Of a stretch of DNA of 64,000 nt, positions 8,440-17,272 are shown one piece after another (the first letter of the stretch is position 1; every line of letters starts with the position of its first letter). A program made the position numbers and the translations under genes. Source of the stretch: Sphingomonas sp. S1-29 (GTDB lineage Bacteria > Pseudomonadota > Alphaproteobacteria > Sphingomonadales > Sphingomonadaceae); assembly GCF_026167545.1 (NCBI RefSeq), contig NZ_CP110678.1, positions 3,213,501 to 3,277,500 of the forward strand, given 5' to 3'. The notes beneath the pieces are model-generated. The model ran no database searches, had not been told where the DNA came from, and worked only from the letters and a program-made list of their open reading frames with translations.

Positions 8440-8823
8440 TCAGGCGCGGCAGGTCTGCTCGCCCTTGCCCGGCTGGGTCACGGTGATGTTTTCCATGTCG
8501 CCGGTAAGCGAATAGCCTTCGGCGACATAGGGCTGACCAGCCTCGGGCGCGCGCAGCGGCGTCGGGGTCTCGCCACGCTTGTCGCGCAGGTTCACCAGCT
8601 TGTCGCCGTCGAAGAATTCGACGTACAGCAGGCTGTTGTCCTTGCAGCGGAACGCGACATTGCCGCGGATCGCGGGCGGCAGTTCGACGGGTGCTGCCTT
8701 TTCCTTTGCAGCGGCCAGCGGGTCGGGCGCCCGGCTGTCGACGACTTCGGGTTCGGCCTGCTGGCACGCGGCCAGCGACAGGGCGGCGAGGACCGCCACG
8801 GCGGGGAGGATGCGATGCTTCAT
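8440..8823 (-). CDS. Lipoprotein with MliC-like lysozyme-inhibitor domain
   Basis: The 127-residue product has a lipoprotein signal peptide (MKHRILPAVAVLAALSLAAC) and a short Ala/Pro linker. A small beta-rich domain follows with FRCKDNSLLYVEFFDGDKLVNLRD and a terminal EQTCRA, a spacing of two cysteines like that of the MliC/PliC family of C-type lysozyme inhibitors. If correct it would act in the periplasm or outer membrane. The match is by pattern only, so the family assignment is moderate. The ATG at 8823 directly precedes the signal peptide. A clear terminator follows the gene. Confidence 0.65.
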   Translation of the reverse strand: MKHRILPAVAVLAALSLAACQQAEPEVVDSRAPDPLAAAKEKAAPVELPPAIRGNVAFRCKDNSLLYVEFFDGDKLVNLRDKRGETPTPLRAPEAGQPYVAEGYSLTGDMENITVTQPGKGEQTCRA

Positions 8824-8897
8824 GGGCACGCGATTTCGCGTATGCAGCACGCTGCGTCAAGCGAAACCCGTAGCGTTCGGCTAAGCTGAACGCTTGT

Positions 8898-10033
8898 TCA
8901 TTGTTGCGCCGCGACAGGCGCGGCCGCATTATTCGCCAACACGATCTCGACGCGGCGGTTCTTCTGGCGGCCGTCGGGATCGTCGCCGCCGGTGGGGTTG
9001 GCGTTGGGCGCGGTGGGGCGCAACTCGCCGAGCCCGATCGCGGTGAGGATCGCGGCGTCGACCTGGCGCTGCTCGACCAGATAGTCGCGGACGGCTTGTG
9101 CGCGGCCTTCGGAAAGCCGCTTGTTATAGGCATCGTCGCCCTTGGCGTCGGTATGGCCCTCGATCGACACGCTAGGCGGATTCTGCGCCTTGATGAGCTC
9201 GGCAAGCTTGTCGAGCGTGCCGCGTGCGTCGGCGCGGATCTTCGCCTTGTCGAAGTCGAACAGCACGTCGCCGGGGAGCGACACCAGCGTGCCGCGATCG
9301 GTCTGGGTGGCGTTGAGCTCGGTCTGCAGCGTCTGGACCTGCGACAGGTTCGAGGTCGCGACCGAGCCGGCGCCGAAGCTGCTGCCGGTGCCGTTGGCGA
9401 TCTCAAGCGTCGAATAGCCGGCGCGCGATGCCCTCAGGCTGCTGACTTTTTTTTTGAGCCATCGTCGGACCACGCGGTGGCGGGGGTGGGGATGTCGAGG
9501 ATGAATTTCGGGTTGCTCGCGCTCTCGCTGGTCGAGCCGCTTTCGTTGAGCACCAGCTGGAGGCGGTCGGTCTGCGGGACCGCGCCAACGAACACCAGGT
9601 CGCCGGTCATCGTCGCGCCGCTTTCGACTTCGATCTGCTCGTTGAGTTGCGGCGGCGACACGATGAACTTGCGGTTCTCTGCCAGCAGGAAAGTGCGCTT
9701 GCTGTTGCGCAGCCAGTTGAGGTCCACCGGGCGGGTGTGGCCGTTGACATAGGTGATGTTCACGATCGTCTCGGTGGGTTTCACCTGGATCGCATTGACC
9801 TTGAGCACGCCGCCATTGGGGTGGACCTGTTCGAGCGCGAGCCGGGTCGGCTTGCCGTCGGCGAAGAGCTTGTCGAAGATGCCGGCTTCCTCGGGGGTGA
9901 GGTTCGCCTCGCTGTTGCCGACCGTCGCGGCGGCCTCGGCCTCGGCATTGGCGGCGTCTTCGGTGCGGGTGTTGCATGCGGCGAGCGCCAGTGCGGCGGA
10001 CAAGGTCAGGACGGACAGCGAGACGGGCTTCAT
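8898..10033 (-). pseudogene. Lipoprotein-OmpA fusion split by a frameshift at an A9 run (frameshifted or slippage-decoded gene)
   Basis: Two consecutive frames look like one gene. The first (10033 to 9434, 199 residues) begins with a lipoprotein signal (LSAALALAAC) and a beta-rich domain of unknown family, and stops at TGA 12 bases past a run of nine A (9447-9455). Reading one base back at that run continues into SSLRASRAGYSTLEIANGTG and an OmpA C-terminal peptidoglycan-binding domain (LFDFDKAKIRADARGTL, SIEGHTDAKGDDAYNKRLSEGRAQAV, NRRVEIVL) ending at 8898. The OmpA part has no convincing start or signal of its own. The site could be a real mutation, a homopolymer sequencing error, or functional slippage yielding a short lipoprotein and a fusion of about 378 residues. 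Confidence 0.75.
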
Positions 10034-10112
10034 GCGATCGGCGCTCCGGGATCGTTGCGGTAGGCGAATAACCGACCGGGGCGGGCGCGGTTCCTAGCGG
10101 CTCACCGCGTCC

Positions 10113-10388
10113 TCAGGCGTCCTCGTCGCGCGCGCCATGGCGTACCGAGAGGATTTCGACGCGATCGCCCGCGACGCGATAGCGGATGAGATAGGGGTAG
10201 ACCACCGAGAGCTGGCGGATGCCGGGCGCGATCTCGCGGCCGCGGTTGGGGAAGTCGACCAGCGACATTCCGGCGGTCATGATGCGCCGCGCAACCCGCT
10301 TCCCCGCGGGCTCGTTGAGCAGCGACACATAGTCATCGATCGCGCGCAGCTCGATGATTGCTGCTGCCGACCAGATGACCCGATACAT
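10113..10388 (-). CDS. ParE/RelE-superfamily toxin
   Basis: The 91-residue protein matches the RelE/ParE fold pattern: YRVIWSAAAIIELRAIDDYV, a central helix, FPNRGREI, and terminal strands LIRYRVAGDRVEILSVRHGARD. The IRYRV and EILSVRHGAR strands are typical of ParE. Members poison DNA gyrase (ParE) or cleave mRNA (RelE); which applies here cannot be told. The start overlaps the antitoxin stop as TAATG, the usual coupling in type II modules. Confidence 0.88.
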   Translation of the reverse strand: MYRVIWSAAAIIELRAIDDYVSLLNEPAGKRVARRIMTAGMSLVDFPNRGREIAPGIRQLSVVYPYLIRYRVAGDRVEILSVRHGARDEDA

Positions 10389-10585
10389 TAGTCGCCGACT
10401 TGGGGCGGAGGAATGCGCTTCCCGTCAACGATGCTCTGCAGCCAACGCATCACCGCCTCGTTGCTGATGACCCGGCCGGCCTCGATATCGGCGATCGCGC
10501 GCGCATCGGCAGCGGCGACCACCGCGGGATCATCGAAGATACCCGGTTCGTCGGGGTCCCAGAAAGGTTCGGTCACCTCGTTCAT
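10388..10585 (-). CDS. Antitoxin of the ParE-type toxin
   Basis: This is a small acidic 65-residue protein upstream of and coupled to the toxin gene. It has ARAIADIEAGRVISNEAVMRWLQSI, resembling the C-terminal part of ParD/CopG-like antitoxins (G-R-hydrophobic, then helix ending WL.S). The N-terminal half is rich in Asp, Glu and Pro and does not show an obvious ribbon-helix-helix, so DNA binding is uncertain. The role is inferred mainly from position and size. Confidence 0.75.
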   Translation of the reverse strand: MNEVTEPFWDPDEPGIFDDPAVVAAADARAIADIEAGRVISNEAVMRWLQSIVDGKRIPPPQVGD

Positions 10586-10599
10586 GGGGTTGTCCTACC

Positions 10600-10636
10600 A
10601 AAAGAAAGCGGCGGCGCCAAATTGGGCACCGCCGCT
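10600..10636 (-). terminator. Rho-independent terminator of clpA
   Basis: The minus strand carries a 12-bp GC-rich stem (one G-U pair) with a 6-base loop at 10607-10636, followed by TTCTTTT. It lies just past the clpA stop at 10642 and before the toxin-antitoxin pair. Confidence 0.88.
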
Positions 10637-10641
10637 GTTCC

Positions 10642-12969
10642 TTACTTCGCGTCGGCGGGTTCGGTCTTCTTGCCGCCGCCCTTGCGCTTGGCCTTTTTAG
10701 GCGGCGCGGGGACGATTTCGAAGGCGAGTGCCGCGTCCTTAAGCTTCACGTTCACTTCGCCGCCGTGCATCAGCTTGCCAAACAATAGTTCCTCGGCGAG
10801 CGGCTGCTTGACCTTCTCCTGGATCAGTCGGCCCATCGGGCGTGCGCCGTAGAGCTTGTCGTAGCCGCGCTCGGTGAGCCAGGCCTTCGATTCATCGTCC
10901 AACCGGATATGCACGCCGCGATCGGCGAGTTGGAGTTCGAGCTGGAGGATGAACTTGTCGACGACGCGGGCGACCACTTCGGGGGGCAGATAGCCGAACG
11001 GAACGATCGCATCGAGACGGTTGCGGAATTCAGGGGTGAAGAGCTTCTTCACCGCTTCCTCCTGCACATCGTCGCGATTGCTGGCGCCAAAACCGATCGA
11101 TTCGCGCGCCATGTCCGACGCGCCCGCATTGGTCGTCATGATCAGGATGACGTTGCGGAAATCGACGGTCTTGCCGTGGTGATCGGTCAGCTTGCCGTTG
11201 TCCATCACCTGCAACAGGATGTTGAACAGGTCGGGATGCGCCTTCTCAATCTCGTCGAGCAACAGCACGCAATGCGGCTGCTGGTCGATCGCGTCGGTGA
11301 GCAGGCCGCCCTGATCATAGCCGACATAGCCCGGAGGCGCCCCGATCAGCCGGCTGACCGAGTGGCGTTCCATATATTCGGACATGTCGAAACGCTGGAG
11401 CGGGATGCCCATGATCTCGGCAAGCTGGCGCGCGACTTCGGTCTTGCCGACGCCGGTGGGGCCGGTGAACAGATAGTTGCCGATCGGCTTGTCGGGCTCA
11501 CGCAGCCCCGCGCGCGACAGCTTGATCGCCGAGGACAGCACTTCGATCGCGGCATCCTGGCCGAACACCACGCGCTTGAGATCGGTGCCCAGATTGGCGA
11601 GCACGCGGGTATCGTCCGATGACACCGTCTTCGGCGGGATCCGCGCCATCGTCGCGATGACTTGTTCGATCTCCTTGGAGGTGATGACCTTCTTACGCTT
11701 GTTGGGGGCGACCAGCATCTGCATCGCGCCGACCTCATCGATCACGTCGATCGCCTTGTCGGGCAATTTGCGATCGTTGATGTAGCGTGCCGAAAGCTCG
11801 ACCGCCGACTTTATCGCGTCGGGGGTGTACTTCACCGAGTGATGCCCCTCGAACGCGCTGCGCAGCCCCGACAGGATCTTGATCGTGTCTTCGATCGTCG
11901 GCTCGTTGACGTCGATCTTCTGGAACCGGCGCAACAACGCGCGGTCCTTTTCGAAATGGTTGCGGAATTCCTTGTAGGTGGTCGATCCGATGCAGCGGAT
12001 CGTGCCCCCCGACAGCGCGGGCTTGAGCAAGTTCGACGCATCCATCGCGCCGCCGCTGGTCGCGCCGGCACCAATTACGGTGTGGATCTCGTCGATGAAA
12101 AGCACCGCGTGCGGCAGCTTTTCGAGCTCGTTGACGACCTGCTTCAGCCGCTCCTCGAAATCGCCGCGATAGCGCGTGCCAGCCAGCAATGCGCCCATGT
12201 CGAGCGAATAGATGACTGCGGGCAGCAGGACTTCGGGAACGTCGCCCTCGACGATCTTGCGCGCCAAGCCTTCGGCGATCGCGGTCTTGCCGACGCCGGG
12301 GTCGCCGACATAGAGCGGGTTGTTCTTCGAGCGGCGGCACAGGATCTGCACCGTGCGATCGACCTCGGGACCGCGGCCGATCAACGGATCGATCTTGCCG
12401 TTCTTGGCCTTTTCGTTGAGGTCGACGCAGAACTGCTTGAGCGCGCTTTCCTTGGCGTCCTTGCCGCCCTTTTGCGCGGGCTTGTCCTCTTCGGCGGCGC
12501 CCTTCACTTCGCGGGCTTCGGTGGGCGCGCCGCCCTTGCCGACGCCGTGACTGATGAAGCTGACCGCGTCGAGCCGGCTCATGTCCTGCTGCTGCAGGAA
12601 ATAGACCGCATAGCTCTCGCGCTCGCTGAACAGCGCGACGAGCACGTTGGCGCCGGTCACTTCGTCGCGGCCCGAGGACTGGACGTGGAGGATCGCGCGC
12701 TGGACGACGCGCTGGAAGCCGCTGGTGGGCGAGGGATCGGTGGCGCTGTCGACCTTGAGCGCTTCGAGCTCGGTGTCGAGATAGGTCGCGACCGTGGCCT
12801 TGAGATCGCCCAGGTCGACGCCGCACGACGCCATGACCTTGGCGCCATGTTCATCGTCGATGAGCGCGAGCAACAGATGTTCGAGCGTCGCATATTCGTG
12901 CCGACGCGAGGACGCAGCCTCGAGCGCTTTGTGGAGCGTTGATTCGAGTGCGGATGCGAAAGACGGCAT
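10642..12969 (-). CDS. clpA: ATP-dependent Clp protease ATP-binding subunit ClpA
   Basis: The 775-residue AAA+ unfoldase has an N-terminal Clp repeat domain (HKALEAASSRRHEYATLEHLLLALIDD). Domain D1 has Walker A GDPGVGKTAIAEG and domain D2 has GPTGVGKTEVARQ, with LFIDEIHTVIGAGA and VLLLDEIEKAHPD as Walker B. The length fits ClpA (no ClpB-type middle domain). It unfolds substrates for ClpP, including N-degron proteins delivered by ClpS. clpS is not beside it here. The C-terminus is Lys-rich (KKAKRKGGGKKTEPADAK). The ATG at 12969 is used because the frame upstream has no family homology. Confidence 0.96.
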   Translation of the reverse strand: MPSFASALESTLHKALEAASSRRHEYATLEHLLLALIDDEHGAKVMASCGVDLGDLKATVATYLDTELEALKVDSATDPSPTSGFQRVVQRAILHVQSSGRDEVTGANVLVALFSERESYAVYFLQQQDMSRLDAVSFISHGVGKGGAPTEAREVKGAAEEDKPAQKGGKDAKESALKQFCVDLNEKAKNGKIDPLIGRGPEVDRTVQILCRRSKNNPLYVGDPGVGKTAIAEGLARKIVEGDVPEVLLPAVIYSLDMGALLAGTRYRGDFEERLKQVVNELEKLPHAVLFIDEIHTVIGAGATSGGAMDASNLLKPALSGGTIRCIGSTTYKEFRNHFEKDRALLRRFQKIDVNEPTIEDTIKILSGLRSAFEGHHSVKYTPDAIKSAVELSARYINDRKLPDKAIDVIDEVGAMQMLVAPNKRKKVITSKEIEQVIATMARIPPKTVSSDDTRVLANLGTDLKRVVFGQDAAIEVLSSAIKLSRAGLREPDKPIGNYLFTGPTGVGKTEVARQLAEIMGIPLQRFDMSEYMERHSVSRLIGAPPGYVGYDQGGLLTDAIDQQPHCVLLLDEIEKAHPDLFNILLQVMDNGKLTDHHGKTVDFRNVILIMTTNAGASDMARESIGFGASNRDDVQEEAVKKLFTPEFRNRLDAIVPFGYLPPEVVARVVDKFILQLELQLADRGVHIRLDDESKAWLTERGYDKLYGARPMGRLIQEKVKQPLAEELLFGKLMHGGEVNVKLKDAALAFEIVPAPPKKAKRKGGGKKTEPADAK

Positions 12970-13095
12970 GGGGTTAGCTACTCCAATCGGCCGCAGCGTG
13001 ACACGCGGCCCTTTGCACCAATGTCGGGTCGGCAGGGCGGTTCGGCAAGCGGGGCGCCGGCAACGGGCTTTGGGCCATGCGGGCAACCGGGCGGT

Positions 13096-13293
13096 TCATC
13101 GGCGGAACAGCGCGTCGGCGCTGTCGCGATGGCGCACCGCCTTGTCGATATGCCGCCGAACCCGAGCAATCTCGCCCTCGAGCGCGGTGACGCGCGCCTC
13201 GAGCTCGGCGATCGACAGCGGGTCGAGGTCCTGCACCACCAAAGCGGCGAGCGTATCGTCCTTGCGACGCGGGAGATTATCGTCGGCGTCCAT
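13096..13293 (-). CDS. DUF1192 domain small protein
   Basis: This 65-residue protein contains LDPLSIAELEARVTALEGEIARVRRHIDKAVRHRDSADALF in its second half, the DUF1192 pattern: an LDPLS motif followed by a short coiled coil with heptad leucines and isoleucines. DUF1192 proteins are short, conserved in alphaproteobacteria and uncharacterised. It is divergent from the quinone oxidoreductase gene, 77 bp away, a pairing often kept in sphingomonads. Confidence 0.85.
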   Translation of the reverse strand: MDADDNLPRRKDDTLAALVVQDLDPLSIAELEARVTALEGEIARVRRHIDKAVRHRDSADALFRR

Positions 13294-13370
13294 GACGCCA
13301 AACGTTGACCCGTGCGGCGGCGATGTCAATAAGACCGACGAATTCCTGCGGCAGGGGGCACCGCGACGCA

Positions 13371-14381
13371 ATGACCTTATCCGAAACGATGCCGGATGCG
13401 ATGTGGGCGATCGATCCCGAGGGAGCGGGCGGTCCCGAATTGCTGGTGCCGGTGCGGCGCCCGGTGCCCGCGCCCGAGCCCGGCGAAGTGCTGCTGCGCG
13501 TCGCCGCCGCCGGCGTGAACCGCCCCGATGTGATGCAGCGCAAGGGGCTGTACCCGATGCCGCCGGGGGCGCCGTCGATCCTGGGGCTCGAAGTGGCGGG
13601 CGAGATCGTCGCGGTAGGCGAGGGGGTCGATGAAGTGATGCTCGGCCAGCCGGTGTGCGCGCTGCTGGCAGGCGGCGGCTATGCCGAATATGCGGCGGCA
13701 CCCGCGGGGCAATGCCTGCCGGTACCGCATGCGCTGACGATGATCGAGGCGGCGGCGCTGCCCGAGACGCTGTTCACGGTGTGGACCAATTTGTTCGAGC
13801 GCGCTTATGCCAGCGAGGGCGACACGGTGCTGGTGCATGGCGGCACTTCGGGAATCGGCACGATGGCGATCCTGCTCGGCGGGCTGTTCGGGCTGACGAC
13901 GATCGTGACGGTTGGCTCCGAGGCGAAGCGCGAGGCGGCGCTGGCGCTGGGTGCCGACCATGCGATCAACTACAAGACCGCCGATTTCGTCGAGGAGGTC
14001 CGCCGGATCACCGACGGCGCGGGGGTCGCGGCGGTGCTCGACATGGTCGGCGGCGATTATGTGCCGCGCAACCTGAAATGCCTGGCCGAGGATGGCCGCC
14101 ATGTTTCGATCGCGGTCCAGCGCGGCGCCGAGGCGAGCGTGCCGCTGTTCGAGATCATGCGCCGCCGGCTGACGCTGACGGGCTCGACGCTGCGCCCGCG
14201 CGACGGCCAGTTCAAGGCGCTGGTCGCCGACGAGCTTCAGGCGAATGTATGGCCGCATGTCGAGGCGGGGCGACTGAAACCGGTGATCGACCGGACCTTT
14301 CCGCTGGCCGAGGCGGCCGATGCGCACCGCTGGATGGAAGCGGGCGATCATGTGGGGAAAATCGTGCTGACGATGGGGTGA
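13371..14381 (+). CDS. NAD(P)H:quinone oxidoreductase, zinc-independent MDR family
   Basis: The 336-residue medium-chain dehydrogenase/reductase protein has the quinone oxidoreductase features GVNRPDVMQRKGLYPMPPGA, GLEVAGEIVAVGEGV, a GLVGG-like nucleotide motif VLVHGGTSGIGTMAILL, and DMVGGDYV. It lacks the catalytic zinc cysteines of alcohol dehydrogenases. It probably reduces quinones or alkenals with NAD(P)H in the cytoplasm. The ATG at 13371 is preceded by GGCAGGGGG about a dozen bases upstream; an earlier in-frame ATG at 13305 has no homology. Confidence 0.9.
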   Translation: MTLSETMPDAMWAIDPEGAGGPELLVPVRRPVPAPEPGEVLLRVAAAGVNRPDVMQRKGLYPMPPGAPSILGLEVAGEIVAVGEGVDEVMLGQPVCALLAGGGYAEYAAAPAGQCLPVPHALTMIEAAALPETLFTVWTNLFERAYASEGDTVLVHGGTSGIGTMAILLGGLFGLTTIVTVGSEAKREAALALGADHAINYKTADFVEEVRRITDGAGVAAVLDMVGGDYVPRNLKCLAEDGRHVSIAVQRGAEASVPLFEIMRRRLTLTGSTLRPRDGQFKALVADELQANVWPHVEAGRLKPVIDRTFPLAEAADAHRWMEAGDHVGKIVLTMG

Positions 14382-14436
14382 TAAAATGTCAGCCGCTTCA
14401 ACGATTTGGTAGTCTAGCGGGTGTACGCCGGCCAGC

Positions 14437-14874
14437 ATGTCGACTGCTCCACGATTGGGCCTGTACTGGCTTCGGATAGCCGGCGTCGCTGCCCTTTTGG
14501 CGACCGCCGGCACCGCCGCCTTTTTGGGGCTGCAAGAGAGCCGGGTTGTTCCCAATGTTGTCGTCGAAGCCGATCCATTCGAATGGCCTCAAGACTGTCC
14601 GCCTGGCAATTACGGGTTGCAACAACGCGTTCCCAAACGATGCGCCGCTCCAAAATACAGGGTACGAAACGCTACCGAGCTTGGCTTGGTCGATACCGCT
14701 GGCGGTCGCCGCAACCTTCGATGGTATCGCATTGGCAACGACGCACTCCTGATAGAGTATTTCAGCGTCCGCACATGCTACATCCATGCGCGTTCAATCG
14801 GGAAGTTCGTCCCACGCGGTTATTGGCGCGCTAGCGGCGTCCGGCCGCCGGCGGGAGGCGTGCACCAAATGTGA
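14437..14874 (+). CDS. Hypothetical protein with N-terminal membrane segment
   Basis: This 145-residue protein is not recognised. It has one N-terminal hydrophobic segment (LRIAGVAALLATAGTAAFLGL), then a soluble part with four cysteines (DCPPGNYGLQQRVPKRCAAPKYRV, VRTCYIHARS) that could form disulfides outside the membrane. Its codons are visibly less GC-rich at third positions than those of its neighbours, which may point to recent acquisition. The end (RPPAGGVHQM) runs into a repeat-like stretch, so the C-terminus may not be original. Confidence 0.5.
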   Translation: MSTAPRLGLYWLRIAGVAALLATAGTAAFLGLQESRVVPNVVVEADPFEWPQDCPPGNYGLQQRVPKRCAAPKYRVRNATELGLVDTAGGRRNLRWYRIGNDALLIEYFSVRTCYIHARSIGKFVPRGYWRASGVRPPAGGVHQM

Positions 14875-15116
14875 GGTCGGACAGCGAGGTTGGTTGACGC
14901 GGTGCTTCTACATCTTTTCTCGTCCCCGCCTTCGCGGCAATGACGGGAGTCTGCAATCTCGATGACCTCGTGCCCCGCACCGGCGCTGGACCATGGCGGA
15001 ACCAGTCCCTTAATCCACGCCATAGCTTCTTTCTCGCGCTCGACGTCGGCGGCCATCGCGCGATAACCGGCGTCGAGCATAGCGGTGTCCAACTCGGACC
15101 GGGATGTGACTTCCAT
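14820..15116 (-). pseudogene. Possible remnant of a small antitoxin-like gene
   Basis: The frame starts with an ATG at 15116 preceded by GGTGGTGGA. Its first 39 residues look protein-like: LDTAMLDAGYRAMAADVERE then KEAMAWIKGLV, reminiscent of short MazE-like antitoxins seen in sphingomonads. After about residue 40 the translation becomes repeat-derived (CREGGDEK from a CCCGCCTTCGCGGCAATGACG element) and overlaps the 3' end of the convergent hypothetical gene. It reads as a real N-terminus truncated by a repeat. No toxin partner is seen. Confidence 0.3.
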
Positions 15117-15261
15117 TCCACCACCTCCTGTCCGCAGGACCAGTTGGCAAGTACGCCACCGCCGCTCGCAAATGACGCTCTTGTGACTCCCCGCGCCCCA
15201 ACCTGTAACATTTCCCCTGCATAGGACGCCCAGACAAGGACAACCGCAGGAAACCTTGGAC
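14875..15261. other. Gap without an intact gene
   Basis: This 387-bp stretch has a half-copy of the CCCGCCTTCGCGGCAATGACG-type repeat (about 14924-14947) and the possible antitoxin remnant on the minus strand. The last 60 bp should hold the promoter and ribosome-binding site of the phosphoesterase gene; no strong promoter hexamers were recognised. Confidence 0.5.
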
Positions 15262-16185
15262 ATGGGCGCTATCACCCGACTCCCGTTCGACGCCGCGATC
15301 ACCGACCGTTTGTTGGGGCAGGGGGGCGATTTCGGCACGCTCGAGCCTTCGGTGCCCGAAAAGATCATCGAGCGGCGGCAATATCGCACCGTGTGGATCA
15401 GCGACGTCCATCTGGGCACGCGCGGCTGCAACGCCGAGATGCTGATCGACTTTCTCGACCATGTCGACAGCGACACCATGTATCTGGTGGGCGACATCTT
15501 CGACGGCTGGCAGCTCAAGAAGAAATTCTACTGGCCCGCGACGCACAACGACATCGTCTGGCGGATCATGAAGCGCGCCAAGCGCGGTACCAAGATCGTC
15601 TATATCCCCGGCAACCATGACGAGATGTTCCGCCAGTTCACCGGGCTCGATTTCGGCGGGGTGAAGATCAAGCGGCAGGCGATCCATACCACCGCCGATG
15701 GCCGCCGGCTGCTGGTGCTGCACGGCGACGAATTCGACGCGATCACGCTGTCGCACCGCTGGCTCGCGCATGCCGGCGACTTTGCGTATCACATGATGAT
15801 GACGCTCAACCGCTGGGTGAATCTGTATCGCCGCGCGCTGAAGCTGCCTTATTGGTCGCTGAGCAAATATGCCAAGCACAAGGTGAAGAACGCAGTCGAG
15901 TTCATTTCGAACTTCGAGGAGATCGTCGCGCACGAGGCCAAGACGCGCGGCGTCGACGGGGTGATCGCGGGGCATATCCACACCGCCGACTATCGCCATA
16001 TCGACGGAATCGATTATTATAACGATGGCGACTGGGTCGAGGGCTGTACGGCCTTGGTCGAGCATGAGGATGGACGGATGGAAATCCTGCACTGGGCCGA
16101 CGAGATCGCGGCGCGCGAGCGCGATATTGCTGCCGCAGCGACCGATGCCGAGGTGCGCATGACCGAGGCGCGCGTGGCGGCCTGA
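15262..16185 (+). CDS. LpxH-like metallophosphoesterase (UDP-2,3-diacylglucosamine diphosphatase family)
   Basis: The 307-residue calcineurin-like phosphoesterase has metal-ligand motifs WISDVHLGTRGC, YLVGDIFDGWQLK, YIPGNHDEM, VLHGDEFD and VIAGHIHTA. This long form (with ALKLPYWSLSKYAKHKVKNAV) is the alphaproteobacterial UDP-2,3-diacylglucosamine pyrophosphatase-like type found beside a glycosyltransferase. Many alphaproteobacteria use LpxI for lipid A synthesis, so this may act on another phospho-substrate. The ATG at 15262 is chosen; a TTG lies two codons earlier. The glycosyltransferase starts 5 bp after its stop. Confidence 0.85.
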   Translation: MGAITRLPFDAAITDRLLGQGGDFGTLEPSVPEKIIERRQYRTVWISDVHLGTRGCNAEMLIDFLDHVDSDTMYLVGDIFDGWQLKKKFYWPATHNDIVWRIMKRAKRGTKIVYIPGNHDEMFRQFTGLDFGGVKIKRQAIHTTADGRRLLVLHGDEFDAITLSHRWLAHAGDFAYHMMMTLNRWVNLYRRALKLPYWSLSKYAKHKVKNAVEFISNFEEIVAHEAKTRGVDGVIAGHIHTADYRHIDGIDYYNDGDWVEGCTALVEHEDGRMEILHWADEIAARERDIAAAATDAEVRMTEARVAA

Positions 16186-16190
16186 CGCGC

Positions 16191-17216
16191 ATGCGGATCG
16201 CGATCGTCACCGATGCCTGGGAGCCGCAGGTCAATGGCGTCGTCCGCACGCTCCAATCGGTGAGAGCGGTGCTGGAACGTCAAGGGCATGAGGTGATGGT
16301 GGTTTCGCCCGACCGTTTCTATTCGGTGCCGTGCCCGACCTATCCCGAGATCCGGCTGGCGATGGTGCGCACCGCGACGGTGGGCGGGCTGCTGGCCGAT
16401 TTCCAACCACAGGCGATCCATCTGGCGACCGAGGGGCCGCTGTGCATCGCCGCGCGGCGCTGGTGCCTGCGGCGGGGCTATCCCTTCACCACCGCCTATC
16501 ACACCCAGTTTCCCGATTATGTCTCGGCGCGCTCGGGCGTGCCCGCCGAGTGGATCTGGCGCTATATCCGCTGGTTCCATGCGCCGGCGCGTGCGGTGCT
16601 CGCCTCGACCCCGTCGATCCGGCAGACGTTGGTGGCGCATGGGCTCGAGCAGGTGCGGCATTGGGGGCGCGGGGTCGATCTGGCAGCGTTCCATCCCGGC
16701 GTCGCGCCGCATCCCGAGCTGGCCGGGCTCGCGGGGCCGATCCAGCTCTATGTCGGGCGGATCGCGGTCGAGAAGAATCTCGAGGCGTTCCTCGAATGCG
16801 CGCACCCCGGCAGCAAGGTGGTGGTGGGTGACGGGCCGGCGCGCGCGGCGCTGGCGGCGAAATATCCCGAGGTGCGCTTCATGGGGCCGCGCTTCGGCGA
16901 CGAGCTGGCGCGCTTTTATGCCGGGGCCGACGTGTTCGTCTTCCCCAGCCGCACCGACACCTTCGGGCTGGTGATGATCGAGGCGCTTGCCTGCGGGACG
17001 CCGGTGGCGGCCTATCCGGTGACCGGGCCGATCGATATCGTAACGCCTGAGGTGGGGGCGCTGGCCGAAACGCTCGACGAAGCGATCGCCGCCGCGCTGA
17101 CCCGCGACCGCGCGGCGTGCGCCGCCTATGGCCGGCAATTTACCTGGGAGGCGAGCGCGGCGCAGTTCCTTGGCGCGCTGGTGCCGATCGGCGGGGTCGA
17201 TCGCGCCGCCGCCTGA
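16191..17216 (+). CDS. Glycosyltransferase family 4/1 (GT-B fold)
   Basis: The 341-residue protein starts MRIAIVTDAWEPQVNGVVRT, typical of MgtA/PimB-like GT4 enzymes, and has PDYVSARSGVP, a GRGVDLAAFHPG acceptor-side motif, VGRIAVEKNLEAFL, and the nucleotide-sugar motif FPSRTDTFGLVMIEALACGTPVAA with the EX7E glutamates. It likely glycosylates a membrane lipid, perhaps in sphingomonad glycolipid synthesis, but the acceptor cannot be read from sequence. It is 5 bp downstream of the LpxH-like gene, so the two probably form one envelope-lipid operon. Confidence 0.9.
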   Translation: MRIAIVTDAWEPQVNGVVRTLQSVRAVLERQGHEVMVVSPDRFYSVPCPTYPEIRLAMVRTATVGGLLADFQPQAIHLATEGPLCIAARRWCLRRGYPFTTAYHTQFPDYVSARSGVPAEWIWRYIRWFHAPARAVLASTPSIRQTLVAHGLEQVRHWGRGVDLAAFHPGVAPHPELAGLAGPIQLYVGRIAVEKNLEAFLECAHPGSKVVVGDGPARAALAAKYPEVRFMGPRFGDELARFYAGADVFVFPSRTDTFGLVMIEALACGTPVAAYPVTGPIDIVTPEVGALAETLDEAIAAALTRDRAACAAYGRQFTWEASAAQFLGALVPIGGVDRAAA

Positions 17217-17272
17217 CGTCACGCTACTCCTTGCCCTTGGGCCGGCGCTGCACTAAGTCTTCGCCATTACAC

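Noticed and set aside
9403..9588. Frame-shift in the other direction at the A9 run (61-codon frame ending LFDA)
   Set aside because: It stops after about 14 codons and gives no domain; only the one-base-back shift leads into OmpA.
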